Origin: Gemmatimonadales bacterium UBA4718
Lineage (GTDB): Bacteria > Gemmatimonadota > Gemmatimonadetes > Gemmatimonadales > Gemmatimonadaceae
Direction of reading: 5' to 3'
DNA: 5,153 nucleotides
NCBI GenBank assembly: GCA_002404375.1
Contig: DHJO01000036.1
Coordinates: 15,260 to 20,412, forward strand
A model generated the notes under the pieces. The model ran no database searches. It had not been told where the DNA came from and saw only the letters and a list, made by a program, of their open reading frames with translations. The position numbers and the translations under genes are program-made. Positions 1 to 5,153 of this stretch are shown here, one piece after another (the first letter of the stretch is position 1; every line of letters starts with the position of its first letter).

Positions 1-1703
1 CCGCTGTAAGCGGAGCGCACCCAGAAGCCGTTGGACCCGTCCACATTCTCCAGCGAAATCGAGGGCGATAAATTGAGGGTGCCGTGCAGGAAACTGGGAA
101 GGCTGAAGCTGGTCTGCCAGTCGAGATTCGTCGGAAACGATTTCGCGAATACCCGGCTTGCCTTCTTGGAGGAGTCCTCCGGATCGACGACGACGATGGT
201 GAGCGGCTCGTCGACCTCAATGGAGTTCAGCGAAAATGAGTTGGACCAGGAAAAGCCTCCAATCTTGAGTGGCGTGCTGAAGCTCGACGTAGTATTTCTC
301 GCGTCCCTTTTGCGCCTGAGGCTATCCGGAGCTCCGCTCGTGTTGGTGAAGAACTGGTATGCGAATTCACCGGTTTCGTCGAGATTCAGATCCTGGTGCG
401 TGGAGAAGTTGAACGACGGCGTCCAATCGAGCCATTTGGTTACTCCGATGGTCGGAGCGCTGATGCTCAGGGTGGGGAAAGTCTGATTGACCTCTCCACG
501 CCCGGGATGCTGGGAGCGGTCTCCGCCGATGCTCAGCGCGGCCGGCCCTATTTTGGTGTCGTAACTCGCACTTGATGTTATGCTCGCCAGCACCGTCGCT
601 GGATTGAAGCTCGTCGTCCTCTGGACGAAAGTGTTCGTGACGTAATTGATGTTCGCGCTGAGGTGTGTCGCGTCCGAGAAGCTCTGACTGTGCTGCCAGC
701 TGAGGCCCGTGTTGGTCGTTCCATCGAACAGCGAATGACGAAACATTCCGATACGGCCGCTCAGGAATCGGTCGAGCCAGCGGTACTGCATCTCCCCGTT
801 CAGACGCACCCAGCCTGGGTCACCGATGGTCGATCGAGCGCCGCTCCGCCAATCGAGCGCGAACTCCGCGTCCATGTAATCGCTGAGGGCGAAGTAGTAG
901 CCGACGTTCTCGACGTGCCGACGGTAGGTGGGACTGTTGCGGAGTAGCTCGCTCAATCCGAACCTCGGGGTGAGCACACCACTGCGCCGTCCCGACCGCA
1001 TATCCTGGAAGATGAACGGCAGCCACATTATCGGGACTTCACCGATGTAGAGCACGGCGGGCCGCGCTACCATAATGTTCTTCGAGACCATCTTCACTTC
1101 CTTGGCCTGAAAGTGGTAGTCGGGTATCGAGTCATCGCAGCTGGTGATGGACGCGTTGCGCGCGTAAAAGGCGGTCTCTCGCCCCCGCGTGGTATCGGTC
1201 ACGAAGCGCGTCGTATCCTGCACAAAGCAGGCGTCCGCGCCCTCGACGAACCATTGCTGCCCGGATTCGATGGAGGTGCTGATGTTCGTTACGCACCCTC
1301 GATGCAGAGTGACGTTATAGGCCATCCGCCCACGCGCGATTACGTCCGCGGCCTGTCGCGACGGATCGCGCAGGATTACGGTATCACCGCGCGCCACGAC
1401 GATCTTCGTGGAGTCGTTGTAAACGATGGTGTCGCCGACCAGCACCGTCTGATCGCGCTCGACACCGGCTTTCTTCCCATTGAGGTTGAGCAGCCGCGTC
1501 CGCGCGTCGAACACGGCCCGGTCGGCCTGGTAGCGAGTGGCGCTGTATCCAGGTTTCGACATTAATACTTTCATCACGGAATCGGCTTCGAGCCACTTGA
1601 TCAGCTCCTTCGAGCGAGTGGTATCAGCCGTCGAGTCCCGGCGCAAAGTATCCGGACGCGGCCTGGCTGGCTGCGGCCGAGGCACTGGGGCACCACGGAT
1701 CTG
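1..1703 (-). other. lptD: LptD (OstA/Imp) domain of the fusion frame, Bacteroidetes-type
   Basis: This covers residues 293-859, truncated by the window edge. After the predicted cleavage comes a Pro/Arg/Thr-rich spacer (about 295-325). Next is an OstA/LptA-like periplasmic beta-jellyroll (about 345-500) with strands such as AVFDARTRLLNLNG and DTIVYNDSTKIVVARG. It holds three cysteines (429, 451, 481), of which TSCDDSIPDYHFQAKEV carries the motif seen before the barrel in FCB-type LptD. The stretch IGEVPIMWLPFIFQ (about 512-524) and GRRSGVLTPRFG (529-540) is the best LptD signature and marks the entry to the barrel. GYYFALSDYMDAEFALDW follows, and then alternating polar/aromatic beta strands run to the edge. 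LPS (or LOS) export to the cell surface with LptE is the expected role. Known homologues are much longer than 567 residues, so a few hundred residues of barrel should lie outside the window. The C-terminal cysteine pair known in E. coli LptD cannot be assessed. Confidence 0.88.
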
Positions 1704-2579
1704 CGCGAAGGCGGCTTGGTTCGGCAGAAGCAGGAGTGCGAAGAGAAGCACGTAAAGGGATCGCGGGACGGCAGACGTCTCGGCCGGCGGTTCCGACGCA
1801 ATCTCTTCAGCATTCTCCTCGGCCTCCAGACGGGCGCGCCGCTTTTCCCGTTTGCGGTACGCAAAGATCGCGACGAACACACTCAGCTCATACAACACGT
1901 AGAGCGGGATGGCTAACGCGAACAGCGAATATGGATCAGCACCGGGAGTGATGAATGCAGCGGCTGTGAGGCACACGACGATCGCGTGTCTTCTGTACTT
2001 CGACAGAAACTGCGGCGTGATGATCCCCAGCGCGGTCAGCGCCAGGATGGCAATCGGGACTTCGAACACGACTCCGAACGCGACGCACATGCTGATCGCA
2101 AAATCGAAGTACTCCGTCGCCGAGATCATTGGCGTGAGCGCTGTCGACTCGATGCTCATCAGGAACTGAAGTGTCAGCGGCAAAACGACGAAGTAGCTGA
2201 GCGACACTCCCGCGAGAAAAAGCGAAGCCATGGATATGACAACCGGAATCACCACTCGCTTTTCGTGGGCGTAGAGCGCCGGCGCGAGAAAGCGCCAGAG
2301 CTGCCCAATGATGATCGGCGATGCGAGAACGATTCCCAGCGCCAGCGACGCGTTGAGGAGTATGTGGAAGGACGTTCCCGGATGCGTGTAGATCAGCTTC
2401 TGCCCGTGGAGCAGAGGCAGAATCGGCCGCTCGAGAAGCCGGATGATGTCCAGCTTCGACAGGAGCGCGAACGCTACGACCACGCCGACGACGACGGCGC
2501 CCGCGATCCAGAAGAGACGCTTACGCAGCTCCTCCAGATGATCCAGGAACGGCATCTCTTGGCCAGGAGCTTCGCTCAT
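1..2579 (-). CDS. TatC-LptD fusion: Sec-independent translocase TatC joined in frame to LPS-assembly protein LptD (3' end outside window)
   Basis: One reading frame starts at ATG 2579 and stays open to the left edge (859 complete codons, no stop when read triplet by triplet). Residues 1-265 are a whole TatC, the core of the twin-arginine translocase that recognises RR signal peptides. Residues about 240-272 are a basic then acidic/Pro linker. Residues 273-292 are a signal-peptide-like segment. Residues 293-859 are LptD, the outer-membrane barrel that inserts LPS, and the missing part should be the rest of the barrel. The start lies 14 bases after the cpoB stop, with a weak GGGG about 9 bases upstream, so it is probably in the same transcript as tolB and cpoB. 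In most bacteria tatC and lptD are separate genes. A real fusion would be a polyprotein needing signal peptidase cleavage. The alternative is two genes apparently merged by a one-base sequencing error or frameshift near 1763-1813. The homologies are sure and the fusion less so. Confidence 0.75.
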   Translation of the reverse strand, partial: MSEAPGQEMPFLDHLEELRKRLFWIAGAVVVGVVVAFALLSKLDIIRLLERPILPLLHGQKLIYTHPGTSFHILLNASLALGIVLASPIIIGQLWRFLAPALYAHEKRVVIPVVISMASLFLAGVSLSYFVVLPLTLQFLMSIESTALTPMISATEYFDFAISMCVAFGVVFEVPIAILALTALGIITPQFLSKYRRHAIVVCLTAAAFITPGADPYSLFALAIPLYVLYELSVFVAIFAYRKREKRRARLEAEENAEEIASEPPAETSAVPRSLYVLLFALLLLPNQAAFAQIRGAPVPRPQPARPRPDTLRRDSTADTTRSKELIKWLEADSVMKVLMSKPGYSATRYQADRAVFDARTRLLNLNGKKAGVERDQTVLVGDTIVYNDSTKIVVARGDTVILRDPSRQAADVIARGRMAYNVTLHRGCVTNISTSIESGQQWFVEGADACFVQDTTRFVTDTTRGRETAFYARNASITSCDDSIPDYHFQAKEVKMVSKNIMVARPAVLYIGEVPIMWLPFIFQDMRSGRRSGVLTPRFGLSELLRNSPTYRRHVENVGYYFALSDYMDAEFALDWRSGARSTIGDPGWVRLNGEMQYRWLDRFLSGRIGMFRHSLFDGTTNTGLSWQHSQSFSDATHLSANINYVTNTFVQRTTSFNPATVLASITSSASYDTKIGPAALSIGGDRSQHPGRGEVNQTFPTLSISAPTIGVTKWLDWTPSFNFSTHQDLNLDETGEFAYQFFTNTSGAPDSLRRKRDARNTTSSFSTPLKIGGFSWSNSFSLNSIEVDEPLTIVVVDPEDSSKKASRVFAKSFPTNLDWQTSFSLPSFLHGTLNLSPSISLENVDGSNGFWVRSAYS
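1704..1763 (-). other. Internal signal-peptide-like segment between TatC and LptD
   Basis: Residues 273-292 of the fusion frame read RSLYVLLFALLLLPNQAAFA, followed by Gln293. There is one Arg before a hydrophobic core of about ten residues, a helix-breaking Pro286, and small residues at -1 and -3 (Ala290-Phe291-Ala292), the usual signal peptidase I pattern. This is what the N-terminus of a normal LptD precursor looks like, but here it lies in the middle of a reading frame. Since TatC ends in the cytoplasm, the segment could act as a seventh span that restarts export, with cleavage freeing LptD in the periplasm. A GTG in frame at 1751 (Val277) is the nearest alternative start, but it would leave no basic n-region and has no clear Shine-Dalgarno. 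Cleavage is inferred, not shown. Confidence 0.65.
1782..2579 (-). other. tatC: TatC domain of the fusion frame
   Basis: This covers residues 1-266. The family signature MPFLDHLEELRKRL is at residues 9-22, with Glu17 and Arg19 matching E. coli Glu15 and Arg17. The first cytoplasmic loop reads WRFLAPALYAHEKR, and Phe97 and Glu106 have the same nine-residue spacing as E. coli Phe94 and Glu103, which bind the twin-arginine signal. FGVVFEVP holds Glu173 (E. coli Glu170), and ITPGADPYS holds Asp215 (E. coli Asp211). Six hydrophobic spans are visible at about 22-40, 74-96, 109-132, 160-185, 198-211 and 219-239, the normal TatC topology with both ends in the cytoplasm. After PLYVLYELSVFVAIF the chain enters a basic tail (YRKREKRRAR) and then an acidic one, as TatC C-termini often do, but no stop follows. 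All the residues checked are intact, so the domain looks functional. No tatA/tatB is seen in the window. Confidence 0.95.
1811..1827 (-). promoter_or_regulatory. Shine-Dalgarno-like site with an ATG out of frame with LptD
   Basis: On the minus strand GGAGG (1827-1823) lies nine bases before an ATG (1813-1811), and GAGGAG (1820-1815) lies just before it. The ATG is in the +1 frame relative to TatC and LptD. Its frame opens MLKRLRRNRRPRRLPS and runs as low-complexity Arg-rich sequence to a stop at 1601. The basic opening would make a good signal-peptide n-region if it joined the hydrophobic segment at 1704-1763, which would require a one-base shift. It may equally be chance, because the purine-rich codons for Glu-Ala-Glu-Glu create GGAGG-like runs. 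It is recorded because it bears on whether the fusion is real. Confidence 0.3.
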
Positions 2580-2593
2580 GCGACGACCCCGTG

Positions 2594-3385
2594 TTACCGC
2601 ATCGACTGGAGGCGCTCGTCCGCGAGTGCAGCCTCGTCAGAGCGCGGAAAGCGCTTGATGATGTCCTGGTACAGCTTCTTCGCTTCAGCGTTCTTCTTCG
2701 ACGCCTGGAACTGGAGCGCCCGCTTGTACATCGCGGTCGGCACGCGCGGTGATGTCGGATACTTCGCGATCAGCGACGAGTACTCCGCATCGGCGGCGGT
2801 CAGATTCCGCTCGGCCGCGTACGCCTGAGCCGTATAGAACATCGCTTCGGGCACGTACTCGGACTTCGGATATTTGGTAATGAGCTCGTGGAAAGCGCTC
2901 CGGGCGGAAGCGTTCCCACCCTTGAGCAGCTGATCACGTCCGGCCTGTAGAAGCTGGAGCGGCCCCGGACCGGTCGCCGGTGCGCCAGCCGCGCCGGCGC
3001 TATCGGGAGTCGCAGGCGCAACCGGCTCCTGCTCCTGCCGCTTCTCTTCCAAAGCGGCGCGCACGTCGCGCATGCGCTGCTCGCTCTGTCCGCTCAGGTC
3101 CTGTAGCTGCGAGATATTTTCCTTCATCGCCGTCATATCGCTCTCGGACGCCGTGCGCATCGCGGCGATCCTCTTGCTCAGAGCGGAGATGGAGTCGTTC
3201 AGCGTTCTCACGGAGCGACTGAGCTCGATCAGCTGCGCGCGCTGCACCGAGTCCGCGGCGCCAGAGCTTACCCGCGTGCCGACGATGTCCTGCTGTAGCC
3301 GGTCGATGTCCTGCTTCGTAGCGAAAAAGCAGCCGTTAGCGGCGAGTACCACGAGTCCAAGGAAAAAAGGCAAAGCTTTGGTCAT
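2594..3385 (-). CDS. cpoB: CpoB/YbgF-like cell division coordinator, probable lipoprotein
   Basis: A 263-residue protein with CpoB (YbgF) architecture. CpoB links the Tol machine to peptidoglycan synthesis at the septum in the periplasm. The start chosen is ATG at 3385, because it overlaps the tolB TGA (ATGA) and gives a clean signal sequence. A longer open frame reaches upstream to 3499 but would lie inside tolB. Residues 1-18 are a hydrophobic signal with a basic n-region, ending AANGC, so Cys19 could be the lipidated residue, although the lipobox is loose (Ala at -3, Asn at -2). About 22-118 are Gln/Asp/Ser/Arg-rich and predicted by eye to form the trimerising coiled coil. An Ala/Pro/Gly linker spans about 120-142. 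About 142-262 hold three TPR-like repeats, with KYPKSEYVPEAMF, KYPTSPRVPTAMY and RFPRSDEAALAD at repeat boundaries, the typical CpoB pattern. E. coli CpoB is soluble, so lipidation would differ. A modest GGGAA lies about 10 bases upstream. Confidence 0.9.
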   Translation of the reverse strand: MTKALPFFLGLVVLAANGCFFATKQDIDRLQQDIVGTRVSSGAADSVQRAQLIELSRSVRTLNDSISALSKRIAAMRTASESDMTAMKENISQLQDLSGQSEQRMRDVRAALEEKRQEQEPVAPATPDSAGAAGAPATGPGPLQLLQAGRDQLLKGGNASARSAFHELITKYPKSEYVPEAMFYTAQAYAAERNLTAADAEYSSLIAKYPTSPRVPTAMYKRALQFQASKKNAEAKKLYQDIIKRFPRSDEAALADERLQSMR

Positions 3386-4743
3386 TGCGAATAGGTTCCC
3401 ACTTCCGGATTGGCGAGAATCGGCGACCACGCCGCCAGTCTCGCTCCCTTGTTGTGCGTGAGCTGCCGCGCGCGGCCGCTCTCGGCGTCGAGAATCCACA
3501 ACTGCTTTTCCCCCGTCCGCGACGAGGTGAAGACAAGGTGTCGCCCGTCAGGCGCCCAGGACGGATCCTCGTTTTCCCCTTCGCTCGTGAGTTGCTTCGG
3601 AATGCGGTCCCGCAAGTCGATCATCCAAACCTGGAAATTCCCGTTCTGCTGCTCGTACGCAACCGCATTGCCATCGGGTGACCAGTCCGGACTCGCCCGA
3701 TAGCTCCGCGTTCCCGCCGTATACGGCGTCAGCAACTGAATGTTCGAGCCGTCGGCATCCATAATATAAACCTGGGGCTGTCCCGACTTGCCCGAGATGA
3801 AGGCTATCTGGCGCCCATCCGGACTGTAGGAAGGTGAGGTGTTGTCCGTCCCTTTGCCCACAGTGAGTTTTCGCGCTCCGCTCGAATCGAGGTTCGCGAG
3901 AACCAGGTCGGTTCCGTTGCCGGTCCCCTGCGCGTACAGAATTGCGTTTCCACCAGGCTGGTACACGGGTGTGATGTTGAGGCCGGCCTGTATCTGGCTG
4001 ATTCGGTGTGTTCGCCCGGTGCGCACGTCCAGCTCCTCGACCTGTGTGCCGGAATTGCCCAGCACGGTGTACACGACCGATTCTCCGGTCGGCGACCACG
4101 CCGGGGAAAGCGCTCCGCTTCCCGTAGTAATGGATCGCGTCCGTGCGCCGTCAGCATCGATGATTCGCAGCAGACCATCGTTCACGTATGCGATGCGGGT
4201 CTGCGCGATTCCGCGTTTGCCGAAGACCCACTGCTCGATCTGGTCGGAGACGCCGTGGAGGGCGAATCGCCAATCTCTATCGCGACGATCGAAAAGGAAC
4301 TGCTCCGACTGGAGCAGCTGACCCCTCCCGACATCGTACGCGGCAACATGCAGACCCTGATTGGTCTGGGTCATTCTTACCAGCAGCGCCGCGCCGAACT
4401 TGGCCACGAGCGGAAAATTGATCTTTCCTCCCAGCGGAGGCACGAGTCCCTGAAGCGTTTCCTGATCGAGCGCGATGACGGTCATCCGGTCGCCGTAGTC
4501 GAGATCGCGCTGCACGATCGTACGGAGCGAGTCATCACCGTATTCATCTGCCGCCGGCAGCACGATCACGCCGGGCTTGGTTCCGGCTGCGTAGTTCAGT
4601 CCCAGGCGCACCCCGGGCGTCGTCGTGGTGTCCTGCGCCCGTGTGATCGCCGGAAGAGTGATGAAGCACAACATCGTCATCAGACAAACGGAGCGCCACC
4701 GGGCTTTCCTTCGGCACCCACTTCCTTGGCGAGCTTTCATCAT
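3382..4743 (-). CDS. tolB: Tol-Pal system protein TolB
   Basis: Periplasmic TolB of the Tol-Pal system, a 453-residue protein close to the usual family length (about 430). TolB normally binds Pal and TolA and helps outer-membrane constriction during division. An N-terminal signal peptide is visible: a long basic n-region (residues 4-17), a hydrophobic core (about 18-31) and a likely cleavage after TRA36. The TolB N-terminal alpha/beta domain covers about 45-175. A six-bladed propeller follows (about 180-445) with recurrent WD40-like/PD40 motifs: SPAWSPTG (213-220), TPVYQPGG (258-265), SPSYSPDG (303-310), SPDWSPDG (351-358), DPSWAPDG (393-400) and a final AAWSP (437-441). The start is ATG at 4743, overlapping the upstream TGA as ATGA. 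A second ATG follows at once (4740), so the start is ambiguous by one codon. No strong Shine-Dalgarno precedes it, consistent with translational coupling. Its stop overlaps the cpoB start in the same way. Confidence 0.95.
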   Translation of the reverse strand: MMKARQGSGCRRKARWRSVCLMTMLCFITLPAITRAQDTTTTPGVRLGLNYAAGTKPGVIVLPAADEYGDDSLRTIVQRDLDYGDRMTVIALDQETLQGLVPPLGGKINFPLVAKFGAALLVRMTQTNQGLHVAAYDVGRGQLLQSEQFLFDRRDRDWRFALHGVSDQIEQWVFGKRGIAQTRIAYVNDGLLRIIDADGARTRSITTGSGALSPAWSPTGESVVYTVLGNSGTQVEELDVRTGRTHRISQIQAGLNITPVYQPGGNAILYAQGTGNGTDLVLANLDSSGARKLTVGKGTDNTSPSYSPDGRQIAFISGKSGQPQVYIMDADGSNIQLLTPYTAGTRSYRASPDWSPDGNAVAYEQQNGNFQVWMIDLRDRIPKQLTSEGENEDPSWAPDGRHLVFTSSRTGEKQLWILDAESGRARQLTHNKGARLAAWSPILANPEVGTYSQ

Positions 4744-5153
4744 TTCAGGAATTCGGGGTCAAAGCTGAATACGACAGGGAGCACATCATCGGCAAAACCG
4801 TCGGGCAGCGGCCCGAAGCGGCCCATGCTCGATGCTGCTTCCACCGCGCCCTGTGCTTCCAGGTCGAAGGAGAAATTGCCGGAGCGCCTGATGAACGTGA
4901 GGTCTGACACGGATCCATCGCGATGTATCAGAAACCTGATTTCCGCCTTGAGACGCGCGTTCGTGTTTCTTGGCTTGAAGTTGAGTGCAATCTGTCGGAC
5001 TATGTTGTTGAGGTACCCTGGAAAAGGGAACTCGATCCCGTCACTACGCACCGTCGCGACATCGGTTCCCTTTCCGCCGACTGGACCGCCGCCCGCCTTG
5101 GGCGCCTCGGTCTTTGGCTGCGGAACCGCTTTCGCATCTGGTGCACCGGCCTT
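4740..5153 (-). CDS. TolA/TonB-family protein, C-terminal part (5' end outside window)
   Basis: This is the end of an energy-transducing periplasmic protein of the TolA/TonB family, which links an inner-membrane motor (TolQR or ExbBD type) to outer-membrane partners. The frame is open to the right edge, giving 137 visible residues before a TGA at 4742-4740. A GTG at 5051 lies inside the frame and is probably not the real start. The visible part opens with a Lys/Pro/Ala/Gly-rich stretch (about residues 1-33), typical of the extended periplasmic linker. A compact domain follows with TonB-C features: FPGYLNNIVRQIALNF, then LKAEIRFLIHRDGSVSDL, then a conserved-looking AVEAASSMGRFGPLPDGF segment and a final beta strand (VVFSFDP). 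The stop overlaps the tolB start (ATGA), and the tolB-cpoB context favours a TolA role over a TonB role. Sequence alone does not separate the two. The N-terminal membrane anchor is not visible. Confidence 0.8.
   Translation of the reverse strand, partial: KAGAPDAKAVPQPKTEAPKAGGGPVGGKGTDVATVRSDGIEFPFPGYLNNIVRQIALNFKPRNTNARLKAEIRFLIHRDGSVSDLTFIRRSGNFSFDLEAQGAVEAASSMGRFGPLPDGFADDVLPVVFSFDPEFLK

Noticed and set aside
31..486. Plus-strand open frame of 151 codons
   Set aside because: It lies opposite the LptD frame, has no recognisable domain, and its composition is what antisense of a Ser/Thr/Phe-rich beta-barrel gene gives.
2580..2593. Promoter or terminator between cpoB and the tatC start
   Set aside because: The gap is only 14 bases and contains no hairpin or -10-like element; at most it holds a weak GGGG ribosome site.
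1986..2828. Plus-strand open frame of 280 codons opposite tatC and cpoB
   Set aside because: Extremely Arg/Asp/Glu/His-rich with no motif. It is antisense to strongly conserved TatC and CpoB codons and crosses two real genes, so it is a GC-rich shadow frame.
3386..3499. Upstream extension of cpoB to a start at 3499
   Set aside because: It would add 38 Arg/Gly-rich residues overlapping the tolB propeller and bury the signal sequence. ATG at 3385 gives a clean signal peptide and an ATGA overlap.
3548..4178. Minus-strand alternative frames inside tolB (183 and 124 codons)
   Set aside because: They overlap the tolB propeller repeats in another frame, are low-complexity, and show no domain.
4635..4743. 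Possible twin-arginine signal in the TolB leader (CRRKARW), tempting next to tatC
   Set aside because: The RR pair is not in an S/T-RR-x-F-L-K context, and the n-region is simply Arg/Lys-rich. TolB is normally a Sec substrate.
4740..5051. GTG at 5051 as the true start of the TolA/TonB-like gene
   Set aside because: The frame stays open to the window edge with a typical Lys/Pro/Gly-rich linker upstream, so the gene is cut by the edge rather than short.

Overview
The window reads as one tightly packed envelope-biogenesis operon, transcribed entirely on the minus strand (right to left), from a GC-rich diderm (LPS-type) bacterium. The LptD-like part resembles the Bacteroidetes/FCB type of LptD more than the proteobacterial type. 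Together with the GC-rich, Arg-rich codon use and the tolA/tolB/cpoB/tatC neighbourhood, this suggests Gemmatimonadota or a related FCB-group lineage. That placement is inference, since no rRNA or other taxonomic marker is present.

Layout in transcription order: (1) 5153-4740, the C-terminal end of a TolA/TonB-like periplasmic protein, whose 5' part lies outside the window; (2) 4743-3382, tolB, a complete periplasmic beta-propeller; (3) 3385-2594, cpoB/ybgF, a probable lipoprotein with a coiled coil and TPRs; (4) 2579 to the left edge, one uninterrupted reading frame of at least 859 codons that begins as a full TatC and continues without any stop codon into an LptD (OstA/Imp) outer-membrane LPS-assembly protein whose C-terminus lies outside the window. 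The first two junctions are ATGA stop/start overlaps and the third is a 14-base gap, so the whole set is probably co-transcribed. There is no intergenic stretch long enough for a promoter or terminator, and I see no RNA gene, mobile element, repeat array or CRISPR.

The most notable observation is the TatC-LptD fusion frame. I checked every codon from 2579 down to position 3 and found no in-frame stop. TatC keeps its key residues (Glu17, Arg19, Phe97, Glu106, Glu173, Asp215) and six membrane spans. It is followed by a charged linker of about 30 residues, then a signal-peptide-like hydrophobic segment ending AFA/Q (residues 273-293), then LptD. Because TatC ends in the cytoplasm, the internal signal segment would let LptD cross the inner membrane by Sec and be released by signal peptidase I, so the gene could encode a self-splitting polyprotein. 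The main rival explanation is a one-base error or frameshift near 1763-1813, because a well-placed Shine-Dalgarno and ATG (ATG at 1813) with a basic n-region sits there in a different frame.

Functionally the genes share one theme. TolA/TolB/CpoB belong to the trans-envelope Tol machine that couples outer-membrane constriction and peptidoglycan synthesis to division. TatC exports folded proteins. LptD inserts LPS in the outer leaflet. No pal gene lies in its usual place between tolB and cpoB.
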